Source: Candidatus Methylomirabilota bacterium
Lineage (GTDB): Bacteria; Methylomirabilota; Methylomirabilia; Methylomirabilales; CSP1-5
NCBI GenBank assembly: GCA_022615475.1
Contig: JAKEGQ010000064.1
Coordinates: 1-21,224, forward strand
Length of the DNA: 21,224 bases
Reading direction: 5' to 3'
In this document: positions 14,516 to 21,224 of the stretch, piece by piece
Numbering within the stretch: position 1 is the stretch's first letter
Layout: every line of letters starts with the position of its first letter
Notes under the pieces: model-generated
What the model was told of the DNA's origin: nothing
Seen by the model: the letters and a program-made list of their open reading frames with translations, nothing else
The model's database searches: none
Made by a program: the position numbers and the translations under genes

Positions 14516-15112
14516 ATGAACGGACGCGTGGCGTCCCTCCTCCGAGAAATTGAAGCTTTTGGCAAGGCCAACGACGCGCGGGTCGCGGACCGCTCGCAGA
14601 AGATGCTCAACATCACACCCGACACAGGGGAGTTCCTGTCCATACTCGCCCGTCTCCAGCCCGCAAAGCGAGTCCTTGAGATCGGGACGTCCAACGGGTA
14701 CTCGACCCTGTGGCTCGCGGATGCACTATCTGGTACCGATGGCATCGTCGAGACCGTCGAACGGAACCCGGAAAAGGTCCGACTGGCGCAAGTCAACTTC
14801 GAGCGCTCGGGCCTCTCTCGTTGCATCAGTCTGGTCGAGGCGGATGGTGCTCAGGTGCTGGCGGCGGCATCCGACTCGGTCTACGACTTCGTTTTCTTGG
14901 ACTCCGAGCGCACCGAGTACGTCTCGTGGTGGCCCCACATCCTGCGTGTGGTCAGGCCGGGGGGCCTCGTCGTCTGCGATAACGCCATCTCCCACAAACA
15001 CGAGTTCGAGCAGTTCACGGAGGTAGTCCGGCGAACGCCGAGCTGCTCAGTGTGTCTCGTCCCGGTCGGAAAGGGTCAGCTGCTGATCCTGAAGCATCGC
15101 GAGCTCGCCTGA
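14516..15112 (+). CDS. SAM-dependent O-methyltransferase-like protein (family 3)
   Basis: This is a 198-residue class I methyltransferase. Motif I is VLEIGTSNGYSTLWLA (53-68), the SAM ribose-binding acidic residue lies in VETVERNPE (78-86), and YDFVFLDSER (123-132) and PGGLVVCDNAISH (148-160) match the metal-site strands of catechol-O-methyltransferase-type enzymes. The family's usual D-A-D/K metal motif is changed to LDSER, so metal dependence is uncertain. The start ATG 14516 lies 2 bases after the yceI stop, with no own Shine-Dalgarno obvious, consistent with coupling. The substrate cannot be predicted. Confidence 0.85.
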   Translation: MNGRVASLLREIEAFGKANDARVADRSQKMLNITPDTGEFLSILARLQPAKRVLEIGTSNGYSTLWLADALSGTDGIVETVERNPEKVRLAQVNFERSGLSRCISLVEADGAQVLAAASDSVYDFVFLDSERTEYVSWWPHILRVVRPGGLVVCDNAISHKHEFEQFTEVVRRTPSCSVCLVPVGKGQLLILKHRELA

Positions 15113-15209
15113 ACACTTGACGTCGCCGGAAAGCAGGAACAAAATAATGGGCAAGGAAATAGGCGAGACCTTAGCGGTTCTCACTGTAGCGCTGCAGTGG
15201 AGGAGGATC

Positions 15210-15770
15210 ATGAAACGTCGTGAGTTCTTGTCGTTCATTGCGGCCTTCCCCCTGCTCATGAGCATGGCGGAACGCGCCCGCTCCGAGCCGCCGGCAGATG
15301 CCGGGGGAAAGGAGTCATTGGAGAAGATCCGCGGGAATTGGCAATCGCTGCTTGTGCGGGGTGCGGATGTGACCCTTTCCACCGACCCGATCCAGAAATC
15401 CACGGCCGAGTGGAAGCAGGTCCTGAGTGACGCCCAGTTCCGCGTGCTTCGCCAGGAAGGCACGGAGCGTCCATTTTCCAGCTCACTCAATGACGAGAAA
15501 CGGCCGGGCGTCTATGCCTGTGCCGGCTGCACACTGCCGCTGTTCACCTCCCAGATGAAGTTCGACAGCGGAACCGGGTGGCCGAGCTTCTTTACCCACA
15601 TCCCCGGCCATGTGGGTACGAAGTGGGATTTCTCGCTCATTGTGCCACGCACGGAATACCATTGCATCCGCTGTCGCGGGCATCAGGGCCACGTGTTCGA
15701 CGATGGCCCGCCGCCGACCCGCCAGCGCTGGTGCAACAACGGGGTAGCGCTCAGGTTCATTGCAGTCTAG
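15210..15770 (+). CDS. msrB: Exported peptide methionine-R-sulfoxide reductase MsrB
   Basis: MsrB reduces methionine-R-sulfoxide in oxidised proteins. From ATG 15210 (GGAGG a few bases upstream) it is 186 residues. The catalytic Cys175 is in RWCNNGVALRF, and the zinc site is C104-C107 and C152-C155 (CAGC, CIRC). GTGWPSF and GHQGHVFDDG are canonical. The N-terminus MKRREFLSFIAAFPLLMS with an RR-x-F-L core resembles a Tat signal, so the enzyme likely repairs envelope proteins. A spacer domain of about 40 residues precedes the catalytic domain. The frame is open back to 15117, but the strong Shine-Dalgarno decides the start. About 97 bases separate it from the methyltransferase gene, so co-transcription is possible. 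Confidence 0.93.
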   Translation: MKRREFLSFIAAFPLLMSMAERARSEPPADAGGKESLEKIRGNWQSLLVRGADVTLSTDPIQKSTAEWKQVLSDAQFRVLRQEGTERPFSSSLNDEKRPGVYACAGCTLPLFTSQMKFDSGTGWPSFFTHIPGHVGTKWDFSLIVPRTEYHCIRCRGHQGHVFDDGPPPTRQRWCNNGVALRFIAV

Positions 15771-15799
15771 AAAAATCTGCCGTCAAGGCTCACCCTGAT

Positions 15800-15889
15800 T
15801 CAACACCCTTTGCGGTGGGCGGCGAGGAGGACGGCGATGATGGTCATGCCGTCGACGATCTCGCCGGATAGGACCATCTGCGGAACCTG
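15800..15889 (-). pseudogene. Remnant A of a Nudix hydrolase 3' end
   Basis: On the minus strand this stretch reads QVPQMVLSGEIVDGMTII, continues to KGC and a TGA at 15802-15800. It matches the last 29 residues of the intact Nudix protein ending at 17762 in 22 of 29 positions, with the same length to the stop. Similarity ends abruptly upstream of 15889, so only the 3' tip remains. No start or Nudix box is present. The rest of 15771-16240 contains a hairpin at 16038-16057 (GTGGCGG with CCGCCAC), the large hairpin listed next, and no credible gene. Confidence 0.75.
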
Positions 15890-16099
15890 CACCACGCTGT
15901 TGCTTGTACTGCTCTCCTCGAGGCCGCCCCTGACGCTCAGCTACAGGCTCCACTTTAGCCTTGACACCCCCAGGTGGGGGATTACCATGTAGTCAGTTCG
16001 ACGGCACCCTTCTGCCCCGAGGGCGGAAGATACGCCGGTGGCGGTCGGCGCCGCCACACACTTGTAGTAATTTAGCGCACTTGGCTGGACAAGCGGTGT

Positions 16100-16151
16100 A
16101 ACGGCCCTTTGGGGCAGCCTGCGACGAGCGGGGAAGCGCCGAAGGGCCGTT
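16100..16151. repeat. 10-bp inverted repeat with 32-nt loop
   Basis: AACGGCCCTT (16100-16109) and AAGGGCCGTT (16142-16151) are exact complements. Immediately outside, GGTGT and GTGTT can extend the stem in RNA by wobble pairs only. The core ends AAC and GTT recall integron attC R boxes, but the flanking bases do not fit the RYYYAAC/GTTRRRY pattern well. It may be a terminator of the msrB side or a recombination relic. GGTGTAAC recurs at 17531-17538. Confidence 0.5.
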
Positions 16152-16356
16152 GTGTTTCCGAGAGACATCGGGCGTGACCCCGAGTGGGCCGGTCGAAGCG
16201 GCGTGCCGGTACCGAAGAGGGCTAAAGGGCACGTGCTGCCGTGATAGATTATTTTTCAGCTCTTCAGTTCCGTGGCTGCAGTGAGACCATTAGCATACAC
16301 CGTCCCGATGATGCCCAATTCGTCGAGGATCTGATCGTGGTGTCCTCGCTGCAATT

Positions 16357-16899
16357 GTGGGATTGGCGTTGTGCGCCACGCTTGGGTTTTTTGTCGCTGT
16401 CCGATTGGGCGTGTTCTTCACGATTTCACGCGCTATTCGTAAGGCTGCTATAGGCCGATTGGTGTTTGATGCGCTCTTCGACAATCTACTTGGTGTTACA
16501 CCGGATAATCCACAAGGCGATACGAAACTCACGAAGGCATTGCATGGTCTCCCCGTTAAGGAGGTTGAAGCGAGACTGAATCACGCTGCGGCCGCCCTCC
16601 TCGAAACTGAGGTCGTTGAAGCGACGATCCCGGGACTCGCCCTATGGCTCGCGGCCAAGGTCCAACGGGTGTTTGTCTGGGCAACCATTCGTGTGATTGT
16701 ATCGCAGTGCACCGTCGGAGGCACAAGGGACGCATCTGTGGACCTTCTCGAACTACGCAACCGCCTTGCTGGTCGCATCGACAATCTTATTGCGGATTGG
16801 CTTAAGCGCCGAGTCACTCGCTTCACGCTTTGGCTGGCAGGTCTCACCGTGGCGCTGGCTGTACTTGTCGCTATCGGCATACGGCAATTGCCGTTCTAG
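16357..16899 (+). CDS. Hypothetical membrane protein, lower-GC segment
   Basis: The frame encodes 180 residues from a GTG at 16357. It starts in a hydrophobic helix (ALCATLGFFVAVRLGVFFTI). A soluble helical middle follows, with amphipathic parts, and it ends with a second transmembrane helix (LWLAGLTVALAVLVAIGI). The hydrophobic coding continues upstream of the GTG (codons for GVLAAIV) to a TGA at 16309-16311 without a conventional start. The true N-terminus is therefore unclear, and the gene may be truncated or frameshifted. Base composition and codon use are less GC-rich than the neighbours, suggesting foreign origin. I do not recognise a family. It sits before an attC-like structure. Confidence 0.5.
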   Translation: MGLALCATLGFFVAVRLGVFFTISRAIRKAAIGRLVFDALFDNLLGVTPDNPQGDTKLTKALHGLPVKEVEARLNHAAAALLETEVVEATIPGLALWLAAKVQRVFVWATIRVIVSQCTVGGTRDASVDLLELRNRLAGRIDNLIADWLKRRVTRFTLWLAGLTVALAVLVAIGIRQLPF

Positions 16900-16941
16900 C
16901 CCATTGGCCTGCTGATCATGCTATCCTCAACTGGAGTGTTG

Positions 16942-17009
16942 CTCTAACAGGCAGTGCAGTTGACTGGCGCAGAAAGGCGCGCCAGCAGCTGAGGTTGTAG
17001 TCGTTGGGC
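16942..17009 (+). other. attC-like imperfect hairpin between two lower-GC genes
   Basis: The 68-base segment starts with CTCTAAC (16942-16948), one mismatch from the R'' consensus RYYYAAC. It ends with GTTGGGC (17003-17009), a perfect R' consensus GTTRRRY. The inner part folds with CTGGCGC/GCGCCAG flanked by AGTTG/CAGCT, leaving a bulged A, as extrahelical bases do in attC. It lies after the stop of the membrane gene and 23 bases before the next ATG, exactly where a cassette recombination site would be. No integrase or attI is in the window, and short R boxes can arise by chance. The call stays tentative. Confidence 0.35.
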
Positions 17010-17032
17010 GACCGGATCCCGAGGGCTGAAAT

Positions 17033-17500
17033 ATGAAGATTATGTATACGAAGTACGTACCGTATTCACCTTCCGATGTCCTGTCGGCTTATTTCGATCT
17101 TGAACATATCGCCCACGTTCATCCCGCGACGTTCGGGAAGGCTCGTGTTCTTGGCACCAAAGACAACGCGGTGGTATGGGAGCTTGAATCTCCTCGTTAC
17201 CTGGGCATAGCCTTTCGCATCGTTATCAACCAGGAATACCTACCGCCAGACCGAATACGTGCGCGCGTAACCAAGGGGATCTTTCGTGGCACCGAGGTTT
17301 TGACCCTGCTTCAGCCACGCGGAACAGGTACATTCATCGAGGAGACCTATGCCGTGCCACTCCCGGACTGGCCTGTCCTTGGCAGTCTGGCGCGCACATG
17401 GCTGTGTCGAAAAGTAGATGAAATCTGGGACGAGGACTTGGCAGTGGGACTTCCCCGCGGAGGGTGGCCCGGGTTCCCCGCAGAATCGTCGCCTACATAA
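17033..17500 (+). CDS. SRPBCC/START-like ligand-binding protein
   Basis: This 155-residue protein starts at ATG 17033, with GAGGG 7 bases upstream. The order of elements fits the SRPBCC (Bet v1-like) helix-grip fold: an initial strand (MYTKYVPYS), a helix with DVLSAYFDLEHIAHVHP, successive strands (VVWELESPRYLGIAFRIVINQEYL, RIRARVTKGI, GTEVLTLLQPRGTGTFIEETYAV) and a long C-terminal helix (LARTWLCRKVDEIWDEDLAV). Such proteins bind hydrophobic ligands or act as polyketide-type cyclases; nothing here identifies a ligand. It is in the lower-GC segment and stands alone on its strand between an attC-like hairpin and a Nudix remnant, which suggests acquisition as a single-gene unit. Confidence 0.7.
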   Translation: MKIMYTKYVPYSPSDVLSAYFDLEHIAHVHPATFGKARVLGTKDNAVVWELESPRYLGIAFRIVINQEYLPPDRIRARVTKGIFRGTEVLTLLQPRGTGTFIEETYAVPLPDWPVLGSLARTWLCRKVDEIWDEDLAVGLPRGGWPGFPAESSPT

Positions 17501-17534
17501 AATGCTGTCCGCGAGGCATCGACTAGCAGCGGTG

Positions 17535-17552
17535 TAACAATTTTTCTTGTTA
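17535..17552. repeat. Short perfect inverted repeat after the SRPBCC gene
   Basis: TAACAA (17535-17540) and TTGTTA (17547-17552) flank a 6-base T-rich loop. The left flank GCGGTGTAAC also occurs at 16092-16101. The right flank GTTAGAG is one base off an attC R' box, but the unit is too short for a complete attC. It overlaps the stop of Nudix remnant B. It may be a decayed recombination site or a weak terminator. Confidence 0.4.
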
Positions 17553-17606
17553 GAGCGCGAGGCAGCGGGTGGCGAGCAGGACGGCGATAATGGTCATGGC
17601 GTCCAC
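17550..17606 (-). pseudogene. Remnant B of a Nudix hydrolase 3' end
   Basis: The minus strand reads VDAMTIIAVLLATRCLAL and a TAA at 17552-17550. It matches the last 18 residues of the intact Nudix protein in 12 of 18 positions, including an unbroken run of 11, with the same distance to the stop. Similarity stops upstream of 17606. The following 17607-17761 holds no credible gene, only a short open stretch on the minus strand with no recognisable family. Confidence 0.65.
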
Positions 17607-17761
17607 TGGACAGAAGAGGAAGGCTTGCTACACTTGGGACGGGAGGTAGAGCACGTCGTATTCGCCGAGTCTCCGAGGGAACTGTTTCGCCAGTCGAGTT
17701 AAGGCGTGAACAACGGCTCCTGCTTCGAACCCTCGGATGCCCGTCAACACTCACGCTCGAT

Positions 17762-18310
17762 TTAGCACTGTTTCTGGCGGGCGACGAGGAGGACGGCAAT
17801 GATGGTCATGGCGTCCACGATCTCGCCGGAAAGGACCATCTCGAGCACCTGACGAAACGGGAAGGGGCGGACCTCGATGAACTCGGTCGCGTCGCGGATC
17901 GTCTCTACTTTGACGAGGTCCTCAGCCAGGAACAGGTGGGCCGTCTCGTCCATCACGCTCTTGCTCGTGTGGAAGGTGCTCACGGGGATCAGACGCCCGG
18001 CCCGATAGCCAACCTCTTCCGCCAGCTCCCGTTGGGCCGCCTCCTCGATCGATTCTCCGGCATGGGCTCCTCCCGTGGGCATCTCCCAGGTCACTCGGCG
18101 TGCGACATAGCGGTACTGTCGGATCAGCAGCACCGCGTCGGGATCGACAAAGGGAAGGATCCCGACGCACTGCCCGCAGGTGACGACCCCATAGATGGTC
18201 GTCCGCTTGTCGGGCAGCTCGACGAGGTCCTCCCGCAGGGAGATCCACTTGTTGCTGTAGATGGACCGTGTCGAGAGGGTCTTCCAGGGGGTTTCCGACG
18301 GCTTGCTCAT
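17762..18310 (-). CDS. Nudix hydrolase, ADP-ribose pyrophosphatase-like
   Basis: This 182-residue protein has a complete Nudix box, G80-x5-E86-x7-R94-E-L-A-E98-E99-V-G101-Y, which binds Mg and cleaves nucleoside diphosphates linked to another moiety. VLLIRQYRYVARRVTWEMPTG before the box is typical of the ADP-sugar pyrophosphatase subgroup (NudF/YqiK-like). ATG 18310 overlaps the glycosyltransferase stop by 4 bases (ATGA), so the two are translationally coupled. In this operon a substrate linked to nucleotide-sugar or ADP-ribose chemistry is plausible. Two partial copies of its 3' end lie downstream at 17550 and 15800, evidence of repeated rearrangement at this operon end. Confidence 0.92.
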   Translation of the reverse strand: MSKPSETPWKTLSTRSIYSNKWISLREDLVELPDKRTTIYGVVTCGQCVGILPFVDPDAVLLIRQYRYVARRVTWEMPTGGAHAGESIEEAAQRELAEEVGYRAGRLIPVSTFHTSKSVMDETAHLFLAEDLVKVETIRDATEFIEVRPFPFRQVLEMVLSGEIVDAMTIIAVLLVARQKQC

Positions 18311-18975
18311 GTTGTCCGCTCCATGAAGAATCGCCGTGTATGGCGTGCCGGGTTCCCTGCAGGACCTCCCAAGGATACCTCCAGGCGCTTCAGGTCCTCG
18401 GAGGTGTCGATGTCGAACCAGGGTGGAAGCGTCGCGACCGTGAGCCCTTTTCCCTCGGCCCGTCGGAACGTTTCCGGGACGACCTGGGCCGTGCTCCAGG
18501 GCATGTCCTCGAACAATTCCGGGTGCAGCGCACGGAGCCCGATCAGATAGTATCCCCCATCCTCACTGGGGCCCAGGACCAGGTCGATCCCGGGCGTGGC
18601 GATCAGGTCGAGCGCCTGCTCCAGATGGGCAGTAGGCAGTGTGGGGGAATCGCTGTCTATGGCGAAGGCCGCCATATGTCCCAGAGCGAAGAGGTGCTCG
18701 AGGCTGTTCGCAAGCCTCGCCCCGAGGTCGGGCCCGCGCTGCGGGAGCAGGAGAAAATCGGGTGCCATACCCTCGAAGAAGTCTCGGCCGTCGGGCGGGG
18801 TGTAGGCGATGGCCGGAATCGCCCGGGTGAGGGATCTCACCTGTTCGATCTTGTCGAGTAGGAAGCACCGGTAGAGCTCCGCCGCTCCCGTGGCAGACAA
18901 GGGAGGGGAGAGTCTCGTCTTGACCTCACCCGCCCGGGGCGCCTTGGCCATGATCGTGACGGCGATCCGTCCCAT
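18307..18975 (-). CDS. TIGR04282-type glycosyltransferase, rSAM/selenodomain-associated (arsenosugar)
   Basis: This 222-residue nucleotidyl/glycosyltransferase-like protein is in the DUF2064/TIGR04282 group, named for co-occurrence with the radical SAM/selenocysteine-domain (ArsS) system and now called arsenosugar biosynthesis glycosyltransferase. Visible motifs are KAPRAGEVKTRL (11-22), DSDSPTLP (107-114) and GPSEDGGYYLIGL (135-147), the fold of CofC- or MobA-like enzymes. ATG 18975 follows the flavoprotein stop by 27 bases. A GGGG lies about 7 bases before the start. Its stop overlaps the Nudix start. The nearest ArsS and ArsM genes in this window lie about 10 kb away, so the pathway is split. 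The exact sugar donor is not known from sequence. Confidence 0.88.
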   Translation of the reverse strand: MGRIAVTIMAKAPRAGEVKTRLSPPLSATGAAELYRCFLLDKIEQVRSLTRAIPAIAYTPPDGRDFFEGMAPDFLLLPQRGPDLGARLANSLEHLFALGHMAAFAIDSDSPTLPTAHLEQALDLIATPGIDLVLGPSEDGGYYLIGLRALHPELFEDMPWSTAQVVPETFRRAEGKGLTVATLPPWFDIDTSEDLKRLEVSLGGPAGNPARHTRRFFMERTT

Positions 18976-19002
18976 GTTCTTGCCCCGATCCCTCTCGGAC
19001 GG

Positions 19003-20531
<1,529 letters not shown>

Positions 20532-20535
<4 letters not shown>

Positions 20536-21224
20536 GGATCGATCATCGTATCCATTTCCATCTTTGCTCTGCCTTCCCTCTCTTTCAACCTTCGACGTGC
20601 GTATCGGATTAGGAACGTCAGGATCAGCCCTGCGACGATCAAGGCGCCCAGCAGGCCCCAGGGCACCCGGCCCTGGGCGAGGCCCTCGGTGAACGCGTCT
20701 GCTCCAACGACGAAGAGGATGGTTGCGGGAAGCATGCAGAGGTAGGACCAGAACACGTAGGTCCAGAATGGGACCCGAGTGAGGCCGAAGCCATAATTGA
20801 GGAGGTTAAAGGGGAAAAGGGGTACGAGCCGAGTCAGGGCCACGATGATCGCTCCATGTTCTTCGGTGAGCCGATCCAACCGTTGGAATCTTTCATTGGT
20901 CGCAAGGCGGCGGGCGATGGCATCTCTGGCGAAGTATCGCGCAATGAGGAACGCGAGGCTGGCCCCCAGCGTGGCCGCATGGATCACGACCACGACCCCG
21001 AGTACGGATCCGAAGAGGGTCCCCGCCAGAACGGTCAGGACTGACCCCGGGATGGCCGCGACCACGGCGGCGGCGTACAGAAAGAAAAAGGCAACTGGTC
21101 CCCAGGGTCCCAATCCTTCGATCCAGTGCCGCAGGGCGCCCAGCCGCTCTCCAATCCCGAAGATCCGAGCCAGGACGAGCATCAGCAAGACGGTCGCGAC
21201 GAGCAGCACCGGCCGCCACCAGTC
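20532..21224 (-). CDS. TVP38/TMEM64 (VTT domain) membrane protein, 5' end beyond window
   Basis: This integral membrane protein is of the TVP38/TMEM64/DedA-related (VTT, SNARE-associated) family. It has about five to six hydrophobic helices: an N-terminal helix, FFFLYAAAVVAAIPGSVLTVLAG, GSVLGVVVVIHAATLGASLAFLIARYFAR, FPFNLLNYGFGLTRVPFWTYVFW and a C-terminal helix, then a charged tail. A GTG at 21209 could start it, but the frame continues upstream (codons for DWWRP) to the window edge. The real start is probably outside, so I treat it as 5'-partial. Its stop overlaps the GTG of the flavoprotein (GTGA). These proteins are frequent neighbours of MerA-like flavoproteins and may transport lipids or small solutes; the substrate here is unknown. 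Confidence 0.85.

Noticed and set aside
17531..17555. Complete attC site after the SRPBCC gene
   Set aside because: R''-like and R'-like boxes are only 25 bases apart end to end, too short for a folded attC. It is at best a remnant.

Overview
The window is about 21.2 kb of GC-rich, gene-dense bacterial DNA with Gram-negative features: a periplasmic HtrA-type protease, Tat signals, a periplasmic cytochrome c and an extracytoplasmic molybdoenzyme. A lineage such as NC10/Rokubacteria (Methylomirabilota) or a deep-branching proteobacterium would fit the gene content. This is an impression from family resemblance; there is no marker gene to prove it.

Region 1 (1-5100) is a signalling and envelope-stress block, all on the minus strand. 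An OmpR-family response regulator and a HAMP histidine kinase form an overlapping pair behind a near-consensus promoter (5049-5077). Next to it lie a second response regulator with a C-terminal PilZ (c-di-GMP-binding) domain and an HtrA/DegP-type protease with a small coupled ORF. The PilZ regulator and htrA are each preceded by the same 30-bp element (25 of 30 bases identical), placed exactly 20 nt upstream of a -10-like hexamer. They look like members of one regulon. The PilZ regulator has no conventional start codon in front of its complete receiver domain.

Region 2 (5170-8290) is an arsenic/selenium block. It holds an ArsM-type arsenite methyltransferase with all four conserved cysteines, a radical-SAM ArsS protein, and a GrdB/PrdB-family selenoprotein. 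The selenoprotein is interrupted by an in-frame UGA, followed at the right distance by a SECIS-like hairpin, so two apparent ORFs are one 265-residue Sec protein. Its partners reappear in Region 5.

Region 3 (8291-13700) carries a 778-bp intergenic stretch with promoters, a hairpin and a possible 43-residue membrane peptide. It is followed by a Tat-exported sulfite-oxidase-family molybdoprotein and a monohaem cytochrome c on the plus strand. A small exported protein and a HerA-like ATPase lie on the minus strand.

Region 4 (13808-17760) starts with a divergent promoter region and a plus-strand run of YceI, a SAM-dependent methyltransferase and a Tat-type MsrB. A composite, lower-GC segment follows, with an unknown membrane protein, an SRPBCC protein and an attC-like hairpin. 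It is bracketed by two decayed 3' ends of the neighbouring Nudix gene.

Region 5 (17762-21224) is a tight minus-strand operon: a TVP38/TMEM64 membrane protein (runs off the window), a MerA-like flavoprotein without MerA's C-terminal cysteine pair, a TIGR04282-type glycosyltransferase known as rSAM/selenodomain- and arsenosugar-associated, and a Nudix hydrolase. With Region 2 it suggests an arsenosugar-type or selenium-linked pathway split over two loci about 9.5 kb apart. No tRNA, rRNA, CRISPR array, transposase or integrase was found.
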